This document shows positions 8,894 to 17,311 of a DNA stretch of 64,000 nt, one piece after another (positions within the stretch are counted from its first letter, which is position 1; each line of letters starts with the position of its first letter). The position numbers and the translations under genes are program-made. The notes under the pieces were generated by a model. That model was not told the origin of the DNA and ran no database searches. It was given only the letters and a program-made list of their open reading frames with translations. Location: assembly GCA_902623255.1 (NCBI GenBank), contig CACNSY010000003.1, positions 1-64,000 of the forward strand. Direction: 5' to 3'. This stretch comes from an uncultured Alphaproteobacteria bacterium (GTDB lineage: Bacteria > Pseudomonadota > Alphaproteobacteria > HIMB59 > GCA-002718135).

Positions 8894-9029
8894 AAATTTA
8901 CTTTATCCAAACATTCATAAAAAATTAAAAAAAATGATAATTTATTTCACTTTATTTGATAAATATAACAAAAAAATTATTTTTGGAAATGATGACAGGA
9001 TATTTGATAAAGATTACTCAAAAGAATAA
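8883..9029 (+). CDS. Possible 48-residue protein
   Basis: An ATG at 8883 overlaps the end of kdsB by 11 nt and opens a 48-codon frame ending at 9029, just before the CDP-glucose dehydratase gene. The product is basic at the N-terminus and acidic at the C-terminus (FGNDDRIFDKDYSKE) with no recognisable motif. Overlap with the upstream stop matches the coupling style of this operon. In DNA this AT-rich, with frequent TAA, a frame this long could still be chance. It might also be a relic of a longer gene. Confidence 0.3.
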   Translation: MKNKNLLYPNIHKKLKKMIIYFTLFDKYNKKIIFGNDDRIFDKDYSKE

Positions 9030-9043
9030 TAGTCTATTGATTT

Positions 9044-10105
9044 ATGTTTAATAATTATTTTTTAAAGAAAAAAATACTAATAACTGGAAATACTGGTTTT
9101 AAAGGTACTTGGCTTACTAATTTTTTATTAATTATGAAATCAAATATCATTGGAGTTTCTAAAGACATACCTACAAACCCATCAATGTTTAAAGCCACAA
9201 TTAGCAAAAGTCAAATTAACCAATATTTTTTTGATATTAAAAACTTTATAAAGCTGAAAAATGTTATTAATAAAGAAAATCCAGATATAATTTTTCATCT
9301 TGCTGCTCAACCTTTGGTAAAAAAATCTTTTGAAGATACAATTGAAACCTGGGAAACTAATGTAATTGGAACTGTAAATTTGTTAGAAGCTCTAAAAACT
9401 TATAAGAAAAAAATAATAGTTATTATAATTACTAGTGATAAAAGTTATAAAAATAAGGAATGGGTTTGGGGGTATAGAGAAAATGATGAATTAGGTGGGA
9501 GTGATCCTTATAGTGCATCAAAAGCTTCTGCAGAGTTTGTAATTAATTCTTATTATCAATCATTTCTAAATAAAAAAGAAAATATAAGACTTTCAATTGC
9601 CAGAGCAGGTAATGTAATTGGCGGTGGAGATTGGGCTGAAAATAGAATTATACCAGATTGCATTAGTTCTTGGTCAAAAGACAAAATAGTAAAAATTAAA
9701 AATCCTAATTCAACTAGACCTTGGCAGCATGTTCTTGAACCAGTTTCAGGATATTTACAACTAGCTTATGTTTTGAGTAAAAATAAAAAAATTAGTGGTG
9801 AGGCGTTTAATTTTGGACCTAATTTGGATCAAAACAAAAATGTTAAAAATTTAGTCAAAAAAATGTCAAGTTATTGGCAAAATAAAAAATGGAGTATAGA
9901 TAAAAATCATTCCAAAATAATAGAGAGTAGGTTACTTAGTTTAAATTGTGAAAAATCAAAAGAATTGTTGAAGTGGACACCAACATTATCATTTGATGAA
10001 ATGAGTGAATTCACTATTTCATGGTATAAAACTTATTACAGTAATAAAAAAAGAATAAAAAATTTAACTTATAAACAGATCAAAGATTTTATGAGTAAAT
10101 TTTAA
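9044..10105 (+). CDS. rfbG: CDP-glucose 4,6-dehydratase
   Basis: This 353-residue extended SDR enzyme has the NAD loop ITGNTGFKGTWL near 14-25, the RfbG-type HLAAQPLVKKSF near 84, TSDKSYKN and WGYRENDELGG, the catalytic YSASK near 160, and RAGNVIGGGDWAENRI, which is typical of CDP-glucose dehydratases. It converts CDP-D-glucose to CDP-4-keto-6-deoxy-D-glucose. The matching cytidylyltransferase (rfbF) is two genes downstream, with a cupin-type epimerase between them. Together they form a CDP-6-deoxyhexose module. Confidence 0.9.
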   Translation: MFNNYFLKKKILITGNTGFKGTWLTNFLLIMKSNIIGVSKDIPTNPSMFKATISKSQINQYFFDIKNFIKLKNVINKENPDIIFHLAAQPLVKKSFEDTIETWETNVIGTVNLLEALKTYKKKIIVIIITSDKSYKNKEWVWGYRENDELGGSDPYSASKASAEFVINSYYQSFLNKKENIRLSIARAGNVIGGGDWAENRIIPDCISSWSKDKIVKIKNPNSTRPWQHVLEPVSGYLQLAYVLSKNKKISGEAFNFGPNLDQNKNVKNLVKKMSSYWQNKKWSIDKNHSKIIESRLLSLNCEKSKELLKWTPTLSFDEMSEFTISWYKTYYSNKKRIKNLTYKQIKDFMSKF

Positions 10106-10111
10106 TTTAAA

Positions 10112-10534
10112 ATGCAAAATAAATTTTACTCCTTAAGAAAATTAAATAAGATAAAAAATCCAAAGGGTGAAATTTTATTAGGTTTAAAAAAAAATGATAA
10201 AGAATATAAAAATTTTAGTGAATTATACTTTTCAAAAATTCATTACGACAATATTAAAGGATGGAAAATTCATAAAAAAGCAACTATGAATATAGTGGTT
10301 CCATTTGGAAAAATTAAGTTTGTAATATACGATGATATTAGTAAAACTTTTTTTTCAGAAATCATAGGTGTTGATGATTATAAGTTGCTTACAATTTATC
10401 CAAATTCTTTTTTTGGATTTAAAGGATTAAATGATCCATTTAGTATATTAGCAAATATTAGTGATTATATAAATGATCCTATGGAATATATGAATATAGA
10501 ATTGAATTCTATAGAATATGATTGGAGCTTATGA
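10112..10534 (+). CDS. RmlC-like sugar 3,5-epimerase (cupin)
   Basis: This 140-residue protein resembles short dTDP-4-dehydrorhamnose 3,5-epimerase relatives. It has GEILLGLKKND, SELYFSKIHYDNIKGWKIH (His and Lys where RmlC binds and protonates the keto sugar), MNIVVPFGKIKFVIYDD as cupin strands, and IYPNSFFGFKGL. It is shorter than full RmlC (about 180). Between rfbG and rfbF it most likely epimerizes CDP-4-keto-6-deoxyglucose at C3 and/or C5. Its stop overlaps the rfbF start as ATGA. Substrate assignment is from context. Confidence 0.65.
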   Translation: MQNKFYSLRKLNKIKNPKGEILLGLKKNDKEYKNFSELYFSKIHYDNIKGWKIHKKATMNIVVPFGKIKFVIYDDISKTFFSEIIGVDDYKLLTIYPNSFFGFKGLNDPFSILANISDYINDPMEYMNIELNSIEYDWSL

Positions 10535-11277
10535 AAGTTGTAATTCTGGCAGGCGGGTATGGAACAAGAATGGAAGAATACACAAAAACAATTCCAAAAC
10601 CAATGATAAGACTAAAAAATACTCCTATAATAATGAAAATAATATCTCATTATTATAAATATGGTTATAAAGATTTTTATATTGCTACGGGCTATAAGTA
10701 TGAGATTATAGTTCAATATTTTAAAAAAAATTTTAAAGAAATTAAAAATAAAAATTTTAAGAATAAAGACAGAAAAAATTATTATTTTTATGATCTTAAA
10801 AATGAATGTAAATTTAATCTTATTTATACTGGTCTAAACACAATGACTGGTGGTAGAATTAAAAGACTAAAGAAATATCTTCCAGATGAAAATTTTATGA
10901 TGACATATGGAGACGGTGTTTCAAATGTAAATATAAAAAAACTTTTAAAATTTCATATGGATAAAAAAAAAATTGTAACTTTAACAGCTGTTAATCCCCC
11001 TGCTAGATTTGGAGCATTAGAGATTAAAGATGGTATAATAATTAAATTTAAAGAAAAAATTAAACTCAAAGAAAGTTGGATTAATGGAGGATATTTCGTA
11101 ATTAATAATAAAATATTTGAATATATTAAATCTGACAAAACTTATTTTGAAAGGGAACCTCTTGAAAAACTATCTAAAGAAAATAATCTTAGCGCATATA
11201 AACATAATGGTTTTTGGCAGTGTATGGATACAAAAAGAGATAAAGATTATTTAGAGAATTACTATAAAAATAAATGA
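10531..11277 (+). CDS. rfbF: Glucose-1-phosphate cytidylyltransferase
   Basis: This nucleotidyltransferase begins MKVVILAGGYGTRM, with IPKPMIRL, IATGYKYE, a block near TGLNTMTGGRIKRL and MTYGDGVSNV, all typical of RfbF. It makes CDP-glucose from CTP and glucose 1-phosphate. I chose ATG 10531, which overlaps the upstream stop (ATGA), over an in-frame TTG at 10522. It supplies the substrate for rfbG at 9044. The length (about 248 residues) is normal for the family. Confidence 0.88.
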   Translation: MKVVILAGGYGTRMEEYTKTIPKPMIRLKNTPIIMKIISHYYKYGYKDFYIATGYKYEIIVQYFKKNFKEIKNKNFKNKDRKNYYFYDLKNECKFNLIYTGLNTMTGGRIKRLKKYLPDENFMMTYGDGVSNVNIKKLLKFHMDKKKIVTLTAVNPPARFGALEIKDGIIIKFKEKIKLKESWINGGYFVINNKIFEYIKSDKTYFEREPLEKLSKENNLSAYKHNGFWQCMDTKRDKDYLENYYKNK

Positions 11278-12197
11278 TTAATAAAAAAAAAGTTTTAATT
11301 GTTGGAGGTAGTGGATTTATTGGTCATCATTTAATACTCAAAATTATTAATTTAAGATATAATGTTTATTGTCTTTCTAAAAATAAAATTAAAAATAAAA
11401 TAAAAAATGTTATCTATATTCGTCAAGATTTAAATAATAAAAATAAACTTTTTAAATCAATAAATATAATAAAATTTGATTATGTTATATATTCTGCTGG
11501 TTATATTCAGCATGAAGTTTTTGATAAAAAAGGTTTTGAATATATATCTTATAACATTAAAAATTTTAATAACTTAATAGAATCCTTAGATTTGAAGTAT
11601 GTAAAAAAATTTATTAATATTTCTAGTAGTGACGAATATGGAATAAGTAAAGCACCTCAAAAAGAATCACAATATGGAGTACAATTGACTCCATATAGTA
11701 TATTAAAAAATTACAACAGTTCGTTATTAAAAACATTAAATTTAAAATATAAACTTAATTATTTAAATGTTTTTACTTTTTTAGTTTATGGCCCAGGGCA
11801 AAAAATTGATAGATTAATACCAGCAATGATATCAAATTTTTTAAATGATAAATTATTTATTTTGAAAAATCCAAAATTTAATAGAGATTTATTATATATT
11901 GAAGATTATGTAGATTTGATTATTAAGTTATTAAGATCAAAAAAAATAACAAATATGAATATTAATATTGGCTCAGGTAAAGTAATAAATTTAACAAAAC
12001 TTGCAAAAATAATCTATTCAAAAATAAAAAGAGGTAATTTAAATATTCCTGAGAATAATATAATTACTAATTCAGATGTGAAAGATTTATATCCAAATTT
12101 AAAAAAATTAAAAACTCATATTAAAGACTGGAAGCCTAAATTTAATTTAGATTATGGACTAAATTTAACAATTGAATATTATAAAAAATTTAAATGA
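11274..12197 (+). CDS. NAD-dependent epimerase/dehydratase (extended SDR)
   Basis: This 307-residue protein has the NAD loop VGGSGFIGHH near 10, ISSSDEYG near 117 (catalytic Ser), the YSILK catalytic Tyr/Lys pair near 140, and VYGPGQ. Its start overlaps the rfbF stop as ATGA and its end overlaps hldE. In a CDP-6-deoxyhexose module it is a good candidate for the 4-keto reductase that gives the final CDP-6-deoxy sugar. The sequence alone does not separate reductase from epimerase. Confidence 0.75.
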   Translation: MINKKKVLIVGGSGFIGHHLILKIINLRYNVYCLSKNKIKNKIKNVIYIRQDLNNKNKLFKSINIIKFDYVIYSAGYIQHEVFDKKGFEYISYNIKNFNNLIESLDLKYVKKFINISSSDEYGISKAPQKESQYGVQLTPYSILKNYNSSLLKTLNLKYKLNYLNVFTFLVYGPGQKIDRLIPAMISNFLNDKLFILKNPKFNRDLLYIEDYVDLIIKLLRSKKITNMNINIGSGKVINLTKLAKIIYSKIKRGNLNIPENNIITNSDVKDLYPNLKKLKTHIKDWKPKFNLDYGLNLTIEYYKKFK

Positions 12198-13588
12198 TTT
12201 TAGTTATTGGAGATATTATTTTAGACGAATATTGGTTTGGATCATCAAATCGATTATCTCCTGAAGCTGTTGTACCTGTTGTTAATATAGAAAAGAAAGA
12301 TATGAGATTGGGAGGTGCTGGTAATGTCGCAAATAATGTTCAATCTTTAGGAAATAAAGTACATTTAATTACTTCTTTTGGGAAAGATGAAAAAGGTAAA
12401 ATTCTTTCTAATATTTTAAAAAAAAACTTAATTAATTATACAAATCTTAGTGTTAAAAAAAAATTTACTAACTCAAAAATTAGAATAATTTCTTCAAATG
12501 ATCAAATTGTTAGATTAGATAATGATAACCATTATAAAGAATTTCCAAGTACAAATAAAAATATTTTAGAAACGAGTATATTTAAAAAAATTAATAATAT
12601 AAATTTAATTATTATTTCTGATTATAATAAAGGATTAATCCAAAAAGATATTAAAAAAATATTGAATGTAGCTAATAAAAATAAAATCCCAGTGTTAGTT
12701 GATCCAAAAAGTAATGATATTAGTAAATATAAAAATTGTTCATTATTGACTCCAAATTTAAAAGAATTAAGTAAATTAGTTTGCGCATATGAAGATAATT
12801 TAAATTTTATAAAAAAAATTCGAAGAGTTATAAAAAAAAATAATATCAATAGTATTTTAATTACTCTTGGTAAAAGAGGCATGCATCTTATTAATTCAAA
12901 AGAAAATTTAAAATTAAAGTCAATAAACCAAGAAGTCTTTGATGTTTCTGGAGCAGGTGATACTGTTATAGCTTCAATAGCAGTATTTTTAAATATGGGT
13001 ATAAGTCTTGATAAGGCAGTAAAACTATCTAATATAGCTGCTGGACAAGTAGTAAAAAAGTTGGGAACTTCTACTACCTCAATACATAGTATTTACTCAC
13101 AAATAATTAAAAATAAATATAATTTAAAATATATAAATAACAAAAATTACTACATGTCTGTTATTAATTCTTTAAAAAAAGATTCAAAGAAAATTGTAAT
13201 GACTAATGGTTGTTTTGATATATTACATGCAGGTCACATAGAACTTTTGAGAAAGTCAAAAGAGTTTGGTGATTTTTTAATTGTTGCAATTAATACAGAT
13301 ATATCTGTAAAAAAAAATAAAGGAAATAATAGGCCAATTAATAAGCTAAGTGAACGCATAAAAATTTTATCATCATTATCATTTGTTGATTTAATTTTAA
13401 CTTTTGATTCAAGAACACCAATTGGTTTGTATAAATTAATTTTACCCAATATCTTAACAAAAGGTAAAGATTATAAGCTTAATCAAATTGTGGGCTCTAA
13501 AGAAGTTTTAGAAAGCGGTGGTAAAATAAAATTGATTGATATTTATAAAAATTTGTCAACAACTGGCATTTTAAAAAAATCTAAATGA
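12194..13588 (+). CDS. hldE: Bifunctional heptose 7-phosphate kinase / heptose 1-phosphate adenylyltransferase
   Basis: This 464-residue protein has both HldE domains. The N-terminal PfkB-type kinase (about 1-315) shows GDIILDEYW, LGGAGNVANN and the catalytic DVSGAGDTV near 255. The C-terminal cytidylyltransferase-fold domain has MTNGCFDILHAGH near 335. It makes ADP-D-glycero-D-manno-heptose from the 7-phosphate, with a phosphatase step between its two reactions. hldD follows with a 4-nt overlap. The isomerase GmhA and an obvious GmhB are not in the window. Confidence 0.92.
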   Translation: MILVIGDIILDEYWFGSSNRLSPEAVVPVVNIEKKDMRLGGAGNVANNVQSLGNKVHLITSFGKDEKGKILSNILKKNLINYTNLSVKKKFTNSKIRIISSNDQIVRLDNDNHYKEFPSTNKNILETSIFKKINNINLIIISDYNKGLIQKDIKKILNVANKNKIPVLVDPKSNDISKYKNCSLLTPNLKELSKLVCAYEDNLNFIKKIRRVIKKNNINSILITLGKRGMHLINSKENLKLKSINQEVFDVSGAGDTVIASIAVFLNMGISLDKAVKLSNIAAGQVVKKLGTSTTSIHSIYSQIIKNKYNLKYINNKNYYMSVINSLKKDSKKIVMTNGCFDILHAGHIELLRKSKEFGDFLIVAINTDISVKKNKGNNRPINKLSERIKILSSLSFVDLILTFDSRTPIGLYKLILPNILTKGKDYKLNQIVGSKEVLESGGKIKLIDIYKNLSTTGILKKSK

Positions 13589-14520
13589 TAATACTTACAG
13601 GAGTAAATGGATTTATTGGCAATAATTTATATAAAAAAATTAAAAGAATATATAAAAAAAAAATACTACTTATTGAAGATTTTAAAATAAATAATAATTT
13701 ATGTAAATACGATGATAAGATTATTGATTTTAGAGATTGTGATTTCTTAAAATTATCAAAAAATAGAATAGAAGCTATTTTTCATCTTGGAGCAATAACT
13801 GATACAACATTTAGTGACTCTAAAATTATTAACTTTCAAAATACAGAATTTTCTATCAATCTTTATGAAAGTGTTAAAAATACTGAATGTAAATTTATAT
13901 ATGCATCTTCCGCATCTGTTTATGGTAAAAATTTAAACTCAATTGAAGAACCCATAAATGAAAAACCAATCAATCTTTATAGTTATTCTAAATTAAATTT
14001 TGATAATTATATTAGAGAGACAACAAATAATTTCAAAGATAATAATAAAGTTTTTGGTTTAAGATATTTTAATGTTTATGGCCCAGGAGAAGATAAAAAG
14101 GGTAAAATGGCTAGTGTAATTTTTCATTTTTACAATCAAATTGTTAATGAGCAAAAAATTAAATTATTCATAGGTAGTGACGGTTTTGAAAATGGCGAAC
14201 AGAAAAGAGATTTCATTTATGTAGACGATGTCGTTAATGTAACATTAGATATGTTTGTTAAAAATTATCAATCTGGTATTTTTAATCTGGGAACTGGTGA
14301 GGCAACAACCTTTAATAGAGTTGCAAATATAATAATTGAAAATATAAAATATAAAAATGAAATAAAGATTGAATATATAGATTTTCCAGATAATCTTTTA
14401 AAAGGATATCAAAGTTATACAAAAGCTAATTTATCAAATTTTATTAAAAATGGACTTTCATATAAGTTTTATAATATTGAAGAGGGTATAAACTCTTATC
14501 TAGAAGTACTAAAAAAATGA
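13585..14520 (+). CDS. hldD: ADP-L-glycero-D-manno-heptose 6-epimerase
   Basis: This 311-residue SDR enzyme begins MIILTGVNGFIGNN, with HLGAITDTTFSD near 71, ASSASVYG near 108, the catalytic YSYSK pair near 132 and RYFNVYGPGEDKKGKMASV, all diagnostic for HldD (RfaD). It inverts C6 of ADP-D,D-heptose to give ADP-L,D-heptose, the donor for heptosyltransferases. A GT9 enzyme at 15537 is a candidate user. It overlaps hldE by 4 nt. Confidence 0.92.
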   Translation: MIILTGVNGFIGNNLYKKIKRIYKKKILLIEDFKINNNLCKYDDKIIDFRDCDFLKLSKNRIEAIFHLGAITDTTFSDSKIINFQNTEFSINLYESVKNTECKFIYASSASVYGKNLNSIEEPINEKPINLYSYSKLNFDNYIRETTNNFKDNNKVFGLRYFNVYGPGEDKKGKMASVIFHFYNQIVNEQKIKLFIGSDGFENGEQKRDFIYVDDVVNVTLDMFVKNYQSGIFNLGTGEATTFNRVANIIIENIKYKNEIKIEYIDFPDNLLKGYQSYTKANLSNFIKNGLSYKFYNIEEGINSYLEVLKK

Positions 14521-14524
14521 TTTT

Positions 14525-15451
14525 ATGAAACTTGTTAGTATAGTTATGAATTGCAGGAATGGATCTAAATTTTTAAAAAGTGCATTATTATCAGTTATTA
14601 ACCAGACTTATAAAAATTGGGAATTAGTTTTTTGGGATAATAATTCATCAGATAATAGTAAAAAAATTGCAAATTCTTTCAAGGATCAAAGAATAAAATA
14701 TTATTTTTCAAAAGGTGAGTTTTCTTTATCCAAAAATAGAAACGATGCAATAATGAAAACCAAGGGTGATTACATTTGTTTTCTCGATACAGATGATATT
14801 TGGCTTCCTAATCATTTAGAGCACTTGATGAATATACTAATTAATAACATTAGATTTGCATACTCAGATAGTTTACTTTTAAAAGATTTTAAGAAAAAAA
14901 AAATTTATAATAATATTAATTTATTTAATACAAAAACTTTAAATGATATTGATACCTTTGCACTCAGTAGAAATATTTTTTTTGGATCTATAATCGTAGA
15001 AAAAAATTTATTAAAATCAATAATGCCTTTTGAGGACAATTTGAATCATTCTATTGATGATTATATTATATTATCATTAATATGTATTGAAAAAAACAAG
15101 GTTTCAAATACTAAAATGATATCATTTATTTATAGAATTCACTCTTCAAATTTAACTAATTTTCAAAAAAACCTATCAGCAAAAGAAGCAATAAATGTTT
15201 TAAATTTAATTCAAATTAAACAAAAAATAAAATTTAGTCATATTGTTTTTAAGGAAAGATTTTATAAATATAGTATTTTGTCAATATTTGATAAAAAATT
15301 TATTTTCAAAATTAATAGTATTTTGAATTACAATTTATTCTATTTTATATATTTCTTATTTAATACAATTTTAAAAAAAATTAAAAGAAATATTAGTAAA
15401 GTTAAAAATCAAAAAGAGATATTAGACTATATTGAAAAGTTAGAAGTCTAA
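14525..15451 (+). CDS. Family 2 glycosyltransferase
   Basis: This 308-residue protein has a GT-A fold. It begins VSIVMNCRNGSKFL with VINQTYKNWELVFWDN, and has the metal-binding DTDD motif in CFLDTDDIWLP near 94. The C-terminus (about 255-290) is hydrophobic and then basic, so it may lie on the inner membrane. It probably adds a sugar during repeat-unit assembly. Donor and acceptor are unknown. An 85-nt AT-rich gap follows. Confidence 0.85.
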   Translation: MKLVSIVMNCRNGSKFLKSALLSVINQTYKNWELVFWDNNSSDNSKKIANSFKDQRIKYYFSKGEFSLSKNRNDAIMKTKGDYICFLDTDDIWLPNHLEHLMNILINNIRFAYSDSLLLKDFKKKKIYNNINLFNTKTLNDIDTFALSRNIFFGSIIVEKNLLKSIMPFEDNLNHSIDDYIILSLICIEKNKVSNTKMISFIYRIHSSNLTNFQKNLSAKEAINVLNLIQIKQKIKFSHIVFKERFYKYSILSIFDKKFIFKINSILNYNLFYFIYFLFNTILKKIKRNISKVKNQKEILDYIEKLEV

Positions 15452-15536
15452 ATGATTATTAATTTAAAAAAAATTTATGAATATTTATATTTAATGTATA
15501 TATTTTTTTTAAGTCAATTAATTTAATAAATAAATA

Positions 15537-16556
15537 ATGAAATACTTCTCGATATCAATATTTAATAGAGGTTTGGGTGATAATATAATGGCTTATCGAT
15601 ATTATAAATCTCTATCTGTGCATGGTAAAACAAATAATAATTACTCCCTAATTTATGTCAAATCAGATTTAGAATTAGAAATGAGTAAACTATTAAATTT
15701 AGAAAATATACACTTTAAAAAAATAGGTTACTCCCCAAGGCTTACAATATTATACAGTATAAAGCCTTTAATAGATAAAGTAATTTTTTTACTCGATATT
15801 TTATTTTTTAAAAAAACAAAATATTTGATATTTTTAGATTCATCAAAAAATAAATTAGTAAAACTGATATCCTTTTTTTATAAAAAATCATTTATTATTG
15901 GTTCTTCTAAGTTTTTTGCTAATATTTTTGATAAAAATATTATTTTAGATGAAAATTTACACCTTTCTGATTCCTTAACACATTTTTTACCTCCAGAAGT
16001 TAATATTGTTTATAAATTAAATATAAGAAATAATTTTTCATATATTGTGAGCGAAAATAATTTTGAAAACTATCTAGTTTTTGCTCCTGGCTCTGGCGAA
16101 TTAGAAAAACACAAAAGGTGGCCTGCTTTATATTATTCAAAATTAGCAGATCTATTGATAAAGACTGATATTAAAATCATTATAATTGGTTCTATCAACG
16201 AAAAAATACTTATAAATAATATTTTAAAAAATACGTCTAATCAGAATATTCAAGTATATATTCCAAAAAATTTAATTGACTCGTTAGTTATATTTAAATA
16301 TTCTAAATTAGTTCTAGGTGGTGACTCTGGCAACTTACACCTTGCTAGTATTGTTAATGATAATATTTTGGCTATTTGGGGACCAACAAATAAATATAAA
16401 ACTTCTCCAAAAACTAAAAATATTAAATTTATAGATTTAAAATTATCTTGCTCACCATGCTACAATAAATATAGAACGGGATGTGGTAATAATATTTGTT
16501 TAAAAAATATTTTACCTAACTTTGTTTTTGATAATATTTTGCAGATATTAAAATGA
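15537..16556 (+). CDS. Family 9 glycosyltransferase (heptosyltransferase-like)
   Basis: This 339-residue protein has a GT-B fold with LVFAPGSGELEKHKRWP near 180, IIIIGS, and the family 9 block LVLGGDSGNLHLASI near 262 followed by ILAIWGPTNKYKTSP. The C-terminal region carries four Cys near SCSPCYNKYRTGCGNNIC, as in many GT9 proteins. With hldE and hldD just upstream, ADP-heptose is a plausible donor. It overlaps the next gene by 4 nt. Confidence 0.85.
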   Translation: MKYFSISIFNRGLGDNIMAYRYYKSLSVHGKTNNNYSLIYVKSDLELEMSKLLNLENIHFKKIGYSPRLTILYSIKPLIDKVIFLLDILFFKKTKYLIFLDSSKNKLVKLISFFYKKSFIIGSSKFFANIFDKNIILDENLHLSDSLTHFLPPEVNIVYKLNIRNNFSYIVSENNFENYLVFAPGSGELEKHKRWPALYYSKLADLLIKTDIKIIIIGSINEKILINNILKNTSNQNIQVYIPKNLIDSLVIFKYSKLVLGGDSGNLHLASIVNDNILAIWGPTNKYKTSPKTKNIKFIDLKLSCSPCYNKYRTGCGNNICLKNILPNFVFDNILQILK

Positions 16557-17311
16557 AATTTTTTTCAATAATAACAGTTGTAAAGAACAGAAGAGAAACT
16601 ATCGAAAACACTCTTAGTTCTGTAAGATCGCAAACTTTTAAAGATTTTGAATATATTGTAATAGATGGTAAATCTGATGATGGAACTTTAGAAATATTAA
16701 ATGAAAACTCTGATATTATAGATATACTAAGATCAGAAAAAGATGAATCAGTATATGATGCATTAAATAAAGCTATTGCATATGCAAAAGGAAAATATAT
16801 TTCTATTCTTCATTCAGATGATCATTATGAATCTAAGCATGTTCTAAAAAATATATTCAATAAAATTAATGAAATTCAACCTGATGTTTTATTTGCAAGT
16901 GCAACATATTATAAAAAGGGAGAGTATAACAAACCTCTTAGAAAATACAAAAGTACTGATTTTCAACCTAATTTAATTCAATATGGTTTTATGCCACCTC
17001 ATACCTCTATGTTTGCAAAAAGAATTGTCTATACTAAGATTGGCATCTTTAATACTAAATATAAAATTGCAGCTGATTTTGATTGGTTGTTGAAATTATA
17101 TTCAAACAAGAAACTTTCAATTCATTATATTGATAAAAATGTTATAAATATGAATACTAAAGGCTTAAGTAATCCAAGTATCTTTAATTTATTTAAAAAA
17201 TTACAAATTCATAATGAGTTACTAAATATATTTAGAGATAATAGAGTTAATACTAATTGGTTTAAATTATTTATTAGATTTAAATACAAATTAAGACAAC
17301 TTAATTTATGA
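16553..17311 (+). CDS. Family 2 glycosyltransferase
   Basis: This 252-residue GT-A protein begins FSIITVVKNRRETIENTLSS, with FEYIVIDGKSDDGT and the HSDDHYES metal site near residue 85. It resembles WcaA/WcaE-type enzymes of exopolysaccharide assembly. It overlaps the upstream GT9 gene and the downstream carbamoyltransferase by 4 nt each, so the three are probably co-translated. The donor sugar is not known. Confidence 0.85.
   Translation: MKFFSIITVVKNRRETIENTLSSVRSQTFKDFEYIVIDGKSDDGTLEILNENSDIIDILRSEKDESVYDALNKAIAYAKGKYISILHSDDHYESKHVLKNIFNKINEIQPDVLFASATYYKKGEYNKPLRKYKSTDFQPNLIQYGFMPPHTSMFAKRIVYTKIGIFNTKYKIAADFDWLLKLYSNKKLSIHYIDKNVINMNTKGLSNPSIFNLFKKLQIHNELLNIFRDNRVNTNWFKLFIRFKYKLRQLNL

Noticed and set aside
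15452-15526. 24-codon frame between two glycosyltransferase genes
   Set aside because: It is very short, made of Ile/Leu/Tyr/Phe codons expected by chance in AT-rich DNA, and has no ribosome site.
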